Assembly (NCBI RefSeq): GCF_003324165.1
Contig: NW_025407856.1
Coordinates: 186,001 to 250,000 of the forward strand
Length of the DNA: 64,000 nucleotides
Direction: 5' to 3'
Source of the DNA: Naegleria lovaniensis
Taxonomy: Eukaryota; Heterolobosea; Eutetramitea; Acrasida; Naegleriidae
Below, in pieces: positions 40,408-52,201 of the stretch. The translations under genes and the position numbers were made by a program. The notes under the pieces are model-generated. The model saw nothing but the letters and a program-made list of their open reading frames with translations, was not told the origin of the DNA and did no database searches. Within the stretch, counting starts at the first letter, position 1; every line of letters begins with the position of its first letter.

Positions 40408-43400
40408 CTAAATGATGTGAAATCCTGTCAATGAGTTGGAAGAAAAATCAATGGCCTGTAACAATTTCATTTTGAGCAATTCCTTATCATCATAATCTGG
40501 CATGTCTAAGGTAAATGAGCACACATGAGATACAGGAAGAGACTCTCTCGATGATGAAACTTTCTGGATGGTGATACGTCGTGTTTGAGTCGATGATCCT
40601 TGTTGAGTCCACGAATAGGAAAAGCCACACAACCCAGTCACAAACTCAATAAATTGTCTCAATTCAACGGTTGAAAATTCAGAAATCACCTCAATCAGAT
40701 GATTTGGAGTCGTACTGTTCGATGAAAATCCTTTAAATTTCAATAAGGAAATAATGGCTTGAGAATCGATATAGTCAGATCCACAACATAACAGCATGAG
40801 CTCTTTCCATGAAAATATAATGAGTTGTGATTGTTGTAATTCCACAATAGAGTCAAAACCTTTTTTCAGAGCTTTTAGTTGTTCCAATCTTTGAGTCAGC
40901 ATGACATGTCTCATTTTGAGTAATGCAAATTCCTTCTTGTTTTCATCGGTGACCAACTTTTCTTCACATCCTGGAATTTCAGAAAAGTCCAAACACCATT
41001 CTTCCACTCCACCATGAGATAGTAACAAACGAAGTGAATTTGCAATTGACTCATCATACAATTCTAAATCTCTAAAGGTTATAAGTAATTTGGAATAGTT
41101 GGGATCATCATTCAAAGTAGGTTTGTAAGACAGAAATTTAAATACAAATGGAGATAATACTTCAGGAATGACTCTTTGATCATAAATTGCCTTAATCAAT
41201 ATTTTACCAATGGCCTCAAATAGCTTCGGATCTGCATTTGGTTTGGGCAAGAAGGTTTTACAATTTCCTCCACATTCAAATAAATTAAATTCTGGAGAAA
41301 TACATTGCTTGAAAAATTCAGTGTACATGTTGGAGGTGAGTCCACCTAAATCATGTCCAATTTCACCATAAAATTGAATTTGTAAACGTTGCAATAAATC
41401 TTCAGCACTCAAAGAAGTAAATGCTTCAATGGTATGCGTCACAATTTTCTCTCTCTTCATTTTGATTTGAATAATTTCAGATTTTTCTCGTTGCATTCTT
41501 CGTTTGTAGTGATACAAGAATCGAGTGAATGATTGCATCTTGTCTTCTGTGGTAACCAATTGACCATGTACTGAAAGTTCATGATAAATGGAAGTATGAA
41601 AGTAAATGTGTGAAGATAGATCTTGTGCAGAAATACGTTGTTTAGGATCTTTTTGAAGACATTGCAAAAGTAAATCTTTCAAATAGACATTCTCATAATG
41701 ATCTGGAATGGTTGCACTACTCTCGTTGGGCATGATGATAATTTCATGGTCTGGATAATATGCTTTAAACATCATGGCTCCAAAAGCCCAAATATCAATG
41801 GCTGGAGAAAGGAGTGAACGTGTAAATTCTTCATTACCAAATGAGGCATGAACCAGTTCAGGTGCCATAAATCCAAGTGTACTTCGGATGGTAATGGAAC
41901 TTTTTGTAAGAGAATGAGTATCTTTGGAAATGTCAAAATCAATGAGAATGGGTCTATACATGTTGTGTGGTTGTTGTTGTTGTGGTTCAATCCATGGTTC
42001 GCTTCGAGTCGTTCTTGAAAGAGGAGAGAGTACAATGTTATCAGGTTTAACTATGGGAGAGAATACATGAATATGAATATATATATAGACATGAATGTGA
42101 AAATATATATATACACTACTTAAGGTCTTAATGAATTCACTCAATACTTACTATCACAGTGAATAATTCCATTATCATGAATGTACTTGATGGTTTGTGC
42201 AATGGAATGAAAAATGTGTCGTTTTTCAAATTCAGAAGGATTGGTAGAGAGCCATTCCGTCAATGTTTCATCTCCTCTATATTCCATTTGAACATTTACA
42301 AAATCTTTTTCAATGAAAAATGCTTCTAATTTCACGACACAAGGGTGATTGAGTTTGTATAAAATGTGAACTTCCTTAATGAACTGCCTTCGACTCGAGT
42401 CATTGGAGAAGGAATATTGTTTCAAGATGGATATCTTGTTTGCAAATTTCACTTTCAAAACTCTTGGATTAATATATTTTAAAATTTCGTAATCTTTTAA
42501 CGATCTCTTAACTTCAAGTTTGGAGTCTTTCAATAAATTAGGTATCGGAATATCTTGTTTGGAAATAGTATTCAAGTAGAGAGTCACCTCTGGATGAGTT
42601 TGGCTCAGAGTTTCAATGTCCTTTTCAAGTGTTTGAATTTTTTGTTCACATTCATTCACAACTGCACTTGCTTGTTGAACTTGAGATTCCAACGCCAATA
42701 AAACTTCCTTACTTGCTCCATCGATTTCATGTGATTCTTTCATGAATTTTAACTTTAAATGATTTCTCTTGGCATCTCGTAGTTCAGATTTCAGACCACA
42801 AAGAGTGGAATATATATTCTCTATCGTTGTTAAATCTGGTGTGGGGGTATTATCCATAAATATTCTCATTTCATCAATTTTTTTCGAATAAAACGATTCA
42901 AGTTCCTTGATGTGAGTGACACTTTCGTTCAAATTCAATGTATCTGAATTTTTGCAGCATTGTATAAATGTAGGAGTTAATTGTACAATTGTTTGAGCAC
43001 AGTCTTCACTGGATACTTGTGTTTCGTTCTTGAATTCCTCAATCATGGTCTTTTCATCGTGTAGCGCATTCAAAAATTCAAAATAGGCCTTATTGGTTCT
43101 TTGAAACGCCAATGATAACTTTTGGTTGGCCTTTTTAATGTACTCTGTGTATTTCTCCGCATTCGATAGCAGTTCAACAAAATTGCTATCCTGTGTGGTG
43201 TTGCTATTGATTGTTTGGTATTTAGGCTGTACAAGGTTTAAAAGTCGTTCCATTTCTGAAATGTTAGAAACTAGTTTTTCATTTTGTTCGAATTTTGAGA
43301 GTTGGTCCTGAAGATCTTTTGATAAATTTCGTAAATTGTCAAGAACTTCATGTCTCATTTTCTCTCTGGTCTCAACTCCATTCAAAATTTCTGGCGTCAT

Positions 43401-44255
43401 TGTATTATTTTGAGTGATGAAATTGTGAAGATTTTGTTCAAATGACTCTAATTCTGCTAATTGTCTATTTACAAGATCGATATGAAGAGCAGTAGATCTA
43501 GGTAATGATTCTACGTGTTGAGTGTTACAAACTCCTTTAATTTCCTCTTTCAACAATCCACTCAATTCAAATAATGATTCATTGAGAGAATTCCTAAATT
43601 GTGTAATTTGCATCCATGTATCAGAAAATGATCCTGAGAGTGCTGAGGAATCTATTTGACAAGTTAATTTAAATAAATGTGAAGAAACATTTCCCTTTCT
43701 TTTTGCTTTCACGTTTTTTGATGAAGTAACAGTTACTTCATTGATCTTATTCGAATTTGATTCTGATGCTAGGCTGCTATTCGGGTTGGATTCAAAATTA
43801 GTCGTTACATGTTCTTGATGTACAGAAATAGGAGATGCAGCAGCAATGGTTTGATCCTTGATGTTTTCAAACTTGTCCGTTAATTCATTTCGGTTGTTAT
43901 TATTATTATTATTATTATTTATAAATAGGATCGGAGAGTGGATATCAATTGCATTGGATGATGCAAACGGATTTTGATTCAATGGATCTGAGAGAGAGTT
44001 GCCATGGAAAGTGGTGAGACTTTGATTGGATGTTGTTGTTCTCATCCATTGATCTAAATATTCTCTCACTTTTTGTTCCGAATAATGATACTTTTTCAAC
44101 AAGACAATAATTCTCTCTCGACTGATCGAGGGATATCCCAAACATATAGCATCCACCACTTGTAGCATGGATGTGGGAATTTCCAATGAATAGGGAGGTT
44201 TCCTTGTTGGTTTGTTTCTTTGAAACATTTTTTTTACATGTTGAGGTGAATCCAT
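40408..44255 (-). CDS. CUE-coiled coil-protein kinase-HECT ubiquitin ligase fusion
   Basis: Exons 44255..42152 and 42050..40408 around a 101 nt intron give 1248 aa. The junction A|TT rebuilds the kinase catalytic loop HCDIKPDN. Domains: CUE/UBA-like ubiquitin-binding helices (about 27-70, VVDAICLGYPSISRERIIVL), disordered Asn-rich linker, coiled coil (about 200-570), protein kinase (about 590-870) and HECT E3 (about 905-1248). Kinase features: Lys in NKISILKQY, Glu in FIKEVHIL, HCD, an LIDFDIS motif in place of DFG, and MAPEL; no clear Gly-rich loop. HECT features: QIQFYGEIGHDLGGL, FIEFVTGLCGF and LPVSHVCSFTLDMPDY with the thioester Cys near 1212. No such architecture is known to me. Divergent from the GBP gene with 172 bp between starts. 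Confidence 0.85.
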
Positions 44256-44427
44256 TGACAATGACGTGTATGGTCAAGAAATTTGTTCGATACTGGATAT
44301 GGACATGCTCAATCAGACACACCGCCATTTTGAAGATCTCCTCTTTATGTTGCTTCCAATGTTTCAAATGAATGAACAGTTTGGCGCCAAATTTTGTACA
44401 ATTTGCAAAAATCCTTAAATCAAAAAA
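44256..44427. promoter_or_regulatory. Shared divergent promoter region of the HECT and GBP genes
   Basis: Only 172 bp separate the two start codons, so both promoters must lie here or overlap the coding starts. The GBP side carries an A-rich leader (TCAAAAAAATGG). No known binding site is recognised. Confidence 0.5.
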
Positions 44428-47400
44428 ATGGAATCAGGAAGTGGATCCCCTTCCATCACGACCATGAATCATCATTCATCCCTCTCTACTCACGAAAAAC
44501 CTCAACAAATTCCGTTGATTAATTACGTTGATGGGAAATTTCAAATTGATAAAAAATCTGTTGAAATCATTTCAAAAATTAAAGAGCCGATTGCTGTGCT
44601 TTCCATCGCTGGAGTGTATCGATCGGGAAAGAGTTTTTTATTGAACCAGATTTTGGATCGAAATGATGGGTATGTATTACAATCAATGCTATTATTGGCG
44701 AATCATCTATGATCGTTGGCTTTATTGAACAGCTTTTCGATCAGTCCGACGGTCATGCCATGCACCAAAGGATTATGGATATGGAGTGTTCCTCTAAAAG
44801 TATCCAACAAGAACCATTCAGATTTTAGATTATTAATTGTCGATTCCGAAGGCATTGGCTCTTTTTGTGCAAATGAAACCTATGACACTCAAGTATGTTT
44901 TGATTCAAAAATATTTAATATTTAAACACTTGGTTTCGAAGATATTCGCTCTAGCATTACTTTTGAGCTCTTTCTTTATATATAATAGCGTCGGAAGCAT
45001 TGACGATAATGCAATAACTAGACTAGGGTATGTTTTAATTGTAATTAAGCCACATGTCTGACATCAAGTAATAGTCTGGTGACAGAATTATCAAAGTATA
45101 TAAAATCAAAGCTAAGAAGTGACGTGAATTCTTTATTTCCCTCGTTTCTATGGGTTGTTAGAGATTTTACTTTGGACTTGAATGTAGAGGGACGAAAAAT
45201 TACCTCTAAAGAATATTTAGAAAATGCATTAGCAGTTGAAGATCGAATCGTATCAGAGACTGAAAGAGCAAAACAACAGATCAAAAACTCTCTTAAACAA
45301 TACTTTATTGATAGAGACTGTTTTACTTTACTACGACCGATTCATGACGAAAGAAAACTTCAAAACGCATCCAAAGTAGATATTAATGATATTCGATTTG
45401 AATTTAGACAACAAATTGAAATTTTAAAAGACAAAATATTTAATAACATCAAGCCAAAAGAATTTCCGGGAAAATGCTCAATGGAAGAATGTTCATCAGT
45501 CTTTGCGAAAATTATTGCAATGCCATGAATGAAGGATCTATCGTGATAGATTCATGTTGGAATAATGTCGTCAAACATGAGTGTGACACCTTGCAAGCAG
45601 AAGCGCTTAGAATTTATAAAACAAAAATGCAAAAACTTCTCAAACAATGTATAGATCAGAACGAATTGGAAAATGCTCATTTTGAAAATGAACAAGAAGC
45701 AATGACACATTTTATAGAAAATTCTAAAACTGTGATGGGAGATGCTCACGTTCATTTGACTGCATTGCAAGATTCCATAGCTTCAATATTTAAACTTGTG
45801 AGAGAAGAATCTAAAAGCATGAATTTTGAAGTGAATTCACAAGTGGTGGTTTCCTCATTTTCAGAAATAATATCAAATATTGACTCATTTAGATCCATCG
45901 ATGATGTCAACTATTCATTGAGAAATGCTATTGAACATGTAAGTATATTTCTTCTTTCATCGATCAAGTAATTGTGGAATATTTTTACTTTCATTTCCAT
46001 ACACCTATTGTACAGTACAAGGAAAGGTCTAAAGGTGATAAAAATCATGTACTTGTAGAATTTTTTATGCGATGGATGTTCGAAACACTTCCATACTATC
46101 ACAACAAAACTCTCAACACTCTGTTAGAAGAGAAGAATTCAGAAATGACTCAATTACGAGCAGAATGTGATGAAAGATTAGAAAATACTCAACAACAACT
46201 CAATAATGAAATTTCAAATCTAATAGACGCAAAAAACAAGCTTCGAGAACAATTTCTCAATTTGAACAATGTGGCCAAGAGATTGAAAAAAGAATTATCT
46301 ATGAAAGACATTACCATTCAAGAACAAGGAGAAGAAATTAAAAACTCAAGATTAGAACAAGGTCGAATCTCTCAAGTGGTTCAACAACTCGAACGAGAAA
46401 TTGAATTATTGAGATCAGAAGCTAAGGAAATGAGAGGTATGTTTGATTCATGAATTGATTAATAATTTTGTTCAAACTTTGTGTTTCCAATGTGATCAAC
46501 TTATTGCTGGATCATTGTAAAGTGAAATATGAAGATCAAGTACATGCAGAAAGACTGGAAAATGATGCATTGAAAGAGGAAAATATTAACTTGCAAAATA
46601 CCGTCAAATTATTACAAGAAAATAAGCTAGATTTACAACATACCATTTCAGAATTACAAGAAGTTATTTCTAAACTCAAAGATAATTATCATAAGGCACG
46701 TCAACAAAATTTAAACACTGAGGAAACCTTAAAACAAACTTCTGAAGTGTTAACAAGTACTTTGGATCATAAAAAGTTTCTAGAAGAAGCCAATAGAAAA
46801 TATCAAGGTGATATTTCTCGATTAAATCAAGAATTAGAATCACAGAGAGAGAGTATACGAAGACTAGAACGAGAAATTAGCAATAAGAATGCAAAACTCA
46901 AATCGAGTGAGAGATTAATGGCCTTTGAAAAAGAAAAAGCAGCTGAAAGTGAGGACCGGTTGAGACAAACCTTAAAGAATAGTGCTCAACTCTGCTCAAC
47001 TGGACGAGTGAAAGAACTAGAAGAACAAGTGGAACAACTCAACATTACGAACAGAAGAATTTTAGATATTAACAAAGCGGTCATGGAAGAAAACAAACAA
47101 ATCAAGGAAAAATTGAGAGAAAAAAAGCTTTTAGAATCTAATCATGGCGAAGATGCAGCAAATAGTGGAACGCCAGAAAGAACTAGTCTCGAAAAAAAAC
47201 AAGCATCTGTGAAAACCCCAGATATGCAGACGTTGAGTGCCTTTGAAACTCCAAAATCCATTACAGATGTTAGCCCTATTACTCCTGGTTTTTCTAGTAG
47301 TGGTACGACTGTAGACAGCGAAGACAGTGTAAATATGAGCACCAACAGCGAGGATCATGTCGAGGACAAAGAAGAGGCATCCCAATCCCCTCTACACCAA

Positions 47401-47609
47401 CCACAACAAACTACAGCTAAAAAAACTCTGAGGCGAAGGAATAGTCCGTCAAACAAACGAGGACACCAGTTTCATCAGGAGATTTGATTACTTCGGTGCG
47501 GCCAAGCATGAAGACAAACCCATCTCCTCTGTCATTCTCAAGACGAAGATCGTTGAGTGATAGTTTGCAAAAAGACCATTCAAACAACAGCTTGAAAACT
47601 CTAGAATAA
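44428..47609 (+). CDS. Guanylate-binding protein (GBP/atlastin-type large GTPase) with long coiled coil
   Basis: Exons 44428..44669, 44733..44892, 44942..45027, 45075..45938, 46016..46436 and 46523..47609; introns 63, 49, 47, 77 and 86 nt. GTPase motifs: GVYRSGKSFLLNQ (P-loop), MPCTKGLWIW (switch I Thr), DSEGIGS (DxxG) and WVVRDFTLDL, the GBP-specific RD motif. A helical middle domain with YCNAMNEGSIVIDSCW follows, then about 330 aa of coiled coil and a Ser/Arg-rich end (SFSRRRSLSDS). Two frame breaks, at 45456-45459 and 47451-47453, each fit one missing A and give 953 aa; uncorrected, the frame stops at 45528 and 47487. No CaaX prenylation box. In animals GBPs coat pathogen vacuoles. Confidence 0.85.
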
Positions 47610-47634
47610 AAAATACCAAGTTTTGGAAAATCTT

Positions 47635-48957
47635 TTAGATGAAGGTTTTAATACCTGAAAGAACGTAACCACTCGAGCTTGATGTTGTCATCATTGGATG
47701 AGTTCTCTTTGGTAATACTTGATATTCTCTCATCCATGTCTCGGTCAATTGAACCAACACTGCCGCTCTATCTTCCTTTAGTTTGTTGTGGCATTCCTCA
47801 AGACATTCTTTGTAGGAAGAATAAATAGCAAATGTTCCTGATTCTCTTAAAAAGGGATACAAGTGTGAAATCACAGACTTTGGATCGAATTGATTAGTAG
47901 CAATCAATAAACAATCTACCAAATATTCCTCACTCACAACAGCTTCATCTTGCATTTCATTTGAATCTGAATTTCTGGCAGTAGCTAATTTGCCAAAGGA
48001 AACGTCCTTAATCACTGAAGAGGCAACACCTTTATGGATATTGAGATAGGTCACTGCATGAACATGTTTTCCTATCATGTCATCAGGACATACTCGAATA
48101 ATTTCACCATACTGTCCAATCCTTTCAAAAACAGCAGCAGTCACCAAACCCATGCATGTCTCCATGATCATGACTTTTCTATTTGGGAACACAGAACCTA
48201 GTGTCAAAAGTTGTGCCAAGCCATCAACTCGCATGTGACTAATTTTTTCTGGATTCTTGGCAAAGTAGAAATCACAAATATCATATGCCGATGGATCAAT
48301 AACTCTAAAGTAGTTGAGATATTTCTTCTTCTTTCTTTTGAGGTATTTTTGTTGAGAGAATTGTGACCTAACTTGAAATGATTTGCTTCCTTCAATTAAT
48401 TTGTTAATAATTTCCTTTCCTTCTACGCCTTGTTTTTTCAATTCTAAAATTTGGTCTTGTGTCAAAGTTTGAGATTTGTTGTTATCAATTAATCTATTTA
48501 GTTTTTCCTCCTCATCCTCCTGTTGTTCTTCAGCTGGTTGTTCATCATCACCTGGCTCAAAGGTCAAGGCTTCTTCTTTATCAGGATCATACAGCATACG
48601 TTTGATGACAACAGAGGAGAATGATTTGTTCTTCTTGTTGTTTTTTACCGATGGAGTATCTCCATTTGTTGTTGAGTCGGATGATGGACCTATTACTTCA
48701 TAATATGCATAATAGGGCTGACCGATTAAATGTTTCAATGCAAGGGTTTGTTTCTTTCCGAGTTTGAGTTGTGTTTCGGGTTTTACGTGTTGTTGTAAAA
48801 TCATGGAGCCATTGTTTAATTTAATGAGAATGGTATCTCCTTCTTTTATGAGAGGAAGAGAGGAAGTATTATTTGTCGTTGAATTTGTTGATGATGATGA
48901 TGAAGAGGATGACGGAACCATTTCATTATCGACGACCATTTCAGAGTGTGAAGTCAT
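47635..48957 (-). CDS. TRMT6: tRNA m1A58 methyltransferase non-catalytic subunit TRM6/GCD10
   Basis: Single exon, 440 aa, ATG in an A6 context. TRM6 pairs with catalytic TRM61 to methylate adenine 58 of initiator and other tRNAs in the nucleus. Evidence: the N-terminal barrel (IKEGDTILIKLNNGSMI, LKLGKKQTLALKHLIGQPY), the central LTQDQILELKKQGVEGKEII, VRSQFSQQKYLKRKKKKY, DIADFYF-like DICDFYFAKNPEKI, and the C-terminal RAAVLVQLTETWMREYQVLP followed by RTHPMM and GYVLSGIKT. All follow the TRM6 family. The methyl-donor motif of TRM61 is degenerate here, as expected for this subunit. Tail-to-tail with the GBP gene (25 bp). Confidence 0.93.
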   Translation of the reverse strand: MTSHSEMVVDNEMVPSSSSSSSSTNSTTNNTSSLPLIKEGDTILIKLNNGSMILQQHVKPETQLKLGKKQTLALKHLIGQPYYAYYEVIGPSSDSTTNGDTPSVKNNKKNKSFSSVVIKRMLYDPDKEEALTFEPGDDEQPAEEQQEDEEEKLNRLIDNNKSQTLTQDQILELKKQGVEGKEIINKLIEGSKSFQVRSQFSQQKYLKRKKKKYLNYFRVIDPSAYDICDFYFAKNPEKISHMRVDGLAQLLTLGSVFPNRKVMIMETCMGLVTAAVFERIGQYGEIIRVCPDDMIGKHVHAVTYLNIHKGVASSVIKDVSFGKLATARNSDSNEMQDEAVVSEEYLVDCLLIATNQFDPKSVISHLYPFLRESGTFAIYSSYKECLEECHNKLKEDRAAVLVQLTETWMREYQVLPKRTHPMMTTSSSSGYVLSGIKTFI

Positions 48958-49019
48958 TTTTTAATGTCGACTGCTGCAAAAACATGTTCACTCTCTACCA
49001 CGCACAAGTTTTCTGAATT

Positions 49020-51919
49020 TTATTGGTCTTCTTCGTCTTCTCCTTCGTCTTCTTCCTCCTCTTCTTCCTGTGGGGCACCAATGGCTGCAGCATGCATATT
49101 TTGTTGCACCATTTGCATTTGAGCGTAATGCATGCTTTGTTGCACTTGTTGAATGTGTTGAATTTGCTGTATTTGTTGTTGAGAGTTGCAGTTAATGGAA
49201 TTTTTGCTTCATCCAAAAGACTCATGAATTGAGAAGGTGAAATTACATTCAAACTTGTCAACCTCAAGAACTGGTGTGCCAATATTTCTTTCATTTCGTC
49301 TGCATCTAATTTGGATTTTTCTGAAAGATAGAGTGCACGACATGCTTCAAATGAATCCATATCTGACATCAATAGTTTGTAGCTGTCAAGAAGGAAAGTA
49401 TTCCAAATATCCATAAATTGTTTTTGGACTGGAGTTAATTGAGAAGCATCCATGGTGCAAGGATCAAGCAGCATTAAACGTTTTCTGTCCATATATTGAA
49501 CTTGATTATACCAATTCTTATATTGGTTCATACTAATGACATAAGTGCCAGTTTCTCCTTCTCTTCCTTCAAACTGAATTTCAAATCTATCTCCATGCTT
49601 TTCAGAGAGGTGCTTCTTTAGTTGAGCAAAAGCGTCTTCGTCTGTGTTTGCTCCCATAATCATCATATTACCAGAATCAAAATCGTCTTCGAGAGGACAG
49701 CTCATGTCCCAACGTAACCAAAGTCTCTCAACTCCTCTTGTATGTGAATTGATATAATTTGCCTTGTATATCATAAATTGAACAATGTCTTCTTGTTGGT
49801 CGATATGGGTATCTAGACCTTGAGAGTTTGTGGAAATGTTGAGATGATTGGAAAGCTCTCTATAATGAACTTTTGATAGTTCTAATGGATAGTCGCTCAA
49901 TTTGTCAGGCTTATCTAAAAAGTTAACATTGATGGTTAAAGGTGATTGAAGCATGATACCAGTGGATGTTTTTAAATGCAAAGGATATTGGCCAGATAGA
50001 AATCCCGCAATTGTATGATAAGAAAAAACTGTTGCTCCATAGTTATGCTTGTCCCAATATAACGGTATTGTGTGAACATTGGGATCGTCATCATAAGCAT
50101 GAACTAACGCTGCCTGTCTTAGGGCTACACATAAAAATAGTGAGCTCTTTGTATTTCTTCTCAATTTGCATTTGGAGAAGAATGAAACTAGATTGGTAGG
50201 AAAGGATACATCCAATTGCACTAAAGGTTCTGGATCAGTAACCATTGTCCTATATGATGAAAGGCAAACGTTTTTTTCATTAGTTCCAAAATATAGACCT
50301 AGAAGACAGTCAACCTTAAGAGGATGATCTGGAATTGGTTGGAAATTGCGGAAAATTTCAGATGATCGAATGCTCACGGAAATGTACTTTTCTTGTGGCA
50401 CCAAATCGTAGGTATGATTCAAAATGGCGTCTAAATTATTGAATTTTGGAACGTGCTTCTTTCTAACCTTTCGTTGCAAAAATACTTTTGGTCTTGGGGT
50501 TCCTTCTACTACGACATGATTGGACGTCGTTGTGACAATATTTTCTTGCTCTTCTTGTTTAACCTCAATCTCTTGAGTTGCCAAAGGAGCAAAAACGATG
50601 CTAACCTCTCCGCTTCGTGGATTTGGGTTCTTTCGTCGGCCACAGCTTTTTACAGAAGAAGAGTCCTCTGTCTTGCTAATCTTTGAATCTTCTGCATCGC
50701 TGTCATGAGATGACTTTTTCTTCTTCTTACTCTTCTTTGAAGATTTCTTCTTAGTTTTCTTTTTCTTGCCCTCGGTCTCGCCGTCAATCTCAAGAGTGTC
50801 ATCTTCAGCGTCGTCATCTTTTCTTTTCTTTGATGGTTTTGAAGTTGTACTGGCACTTGCAGATGCTGCTGCAGCAGCTTCAGAAATGAGACCAAGTCTC
50901 ACAGCACGTTGTCTGATCCAAACATCTGCACGAACACCATTCATCTTTTTTGCGATTTGTGCCCATTGATCACCCATTTCATGATATAATTCTGTTAGTT
51001 TCTTATCTTCAGCAATAGTCCATTCCCTATGATTCAATTTTGGATTAATAACTCTCATATATCTCTGATAAACACTTTGTGGAGTGAGTTTGCTTCCGAA
51101 TACTTCTTGAGAAATCTTGGTCCAACGAATCTTTTGTCCATTTTCACTATATTGTTGAGAACTAATTGCTTTAAGAAGAGCATCATCTTGAGCTTTTGTC
51201 CAGTTGTGCCTCACAGCTCGTTGTCTGGTCTTTTCTCCCTTTTTACTTTCGCCCGAGTCAATAAGGTTATTACTACTACTTGTTGTGGAGCTGCTCTTTT
51301 TTCCTCTCTTCTTCTTAGATCCGTTTTCTGTTGGAGATGAAGGAGGTGATGTTGGTGTTGGAGTATCAGTGGCAGGCTCACTACCATTGGTATACTGGCT
51401 GGTGCTTGGTACCGAAGAAGAGCTACCCGCGTACTTTTGTTGCGAAGCAGCATATTTCATGAATTGTGGACTTCGGGATGCTTGCATTTGAGCCAAATAT
51501 TGTTGTTGTTGAACTGGAGAGAGAGTAGCAAGAAAACGTTGCATTTGCATACTTTGTTGAATATAATATTGATGTTGTTGCATGGCATAATCTGCTGAGG
51601 TCGAAATTCCGGCATAGTAGGCCTCCATGCCTGGAGGATAGGCAGCAGGATGAACAAAAGCAGAACCCGATTGGACCATAGAAGGATCCGTAGCAGTATT
51701 CATGTCGGTACCGGGATGATGAATATAGCCTGCTCCTTGCATTTGCATTTGGTAGAGATGATGAGCGTGTTGTTGAGCAGCATCATCCATTCCGGAATCA
51801 TGTTCCTCTTCTTCTTCTTCATCATCATCATTTTCAATATTTACCATTTCCTCATCTTCTCCTTGTTGAACATGATTGGATTGTTCTCCTTCTTGTTGTT
51901 GCTTGTTTACGGGTTCCAT
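49020..51919 (-). CDS. Two-repeat Myb protein with C-terminal VEFS box (Suz12-like)
   Basis: Start taken at MEPVNKQQQ; no ATG lies upstream in frame before the divergent gap. Order: Gln/Met/His-rich acidic start; two Myb/SANT repeats (about 230-350: RHNWTKAQDDALLKAI, then REWTIAEDKKLTELYHEMGDQW); Lys-rich linker (TKKKSSKKSKKKKKS); a large folded middle; and near residues 780-890 a VEFS-box-like block (LTPVQKQFMDIWNTFLLDSY, ALYLSEKSKLDADEM, HQFLRLTSLNVISPSQFM). VEFS boxes in Suz12, EMF2 and VRN2 bind the catalytic methyltransferase of PRC2. The frame breaks at the T5 run 49201-49205; one missing base would give an end of NCNSQQQIQQIQH... to an acidic tail at 49020 (966 aa) instead of the frame stopping at 48995. 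Confidence 0.75.
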
Positions 51920-52201
51920 TCCTGGTGTGCTGTTGTTTCCGTTACAAAAACGAATTACCACACGTGTGGGAGGTTACAAAATATTCGGCCTTTGTGGCTG
52001 CTGTTACAAAAAAGAATATTTTTTTGTAATGATGAAAAATTTTCCACCAATAAAATCATTCGCTTTACTGTGGCGCATACGTTCGTGTAACGTTCTCTTC
52101 ACGAGAGACCGACCAGTAGCAACAACTTAGTTTGCCTTTCGAGCATGATCATTGGCGAGTCTTCTCACATCAACATGATGTGGTGAAATTGTTGTTCTCA
52201 A

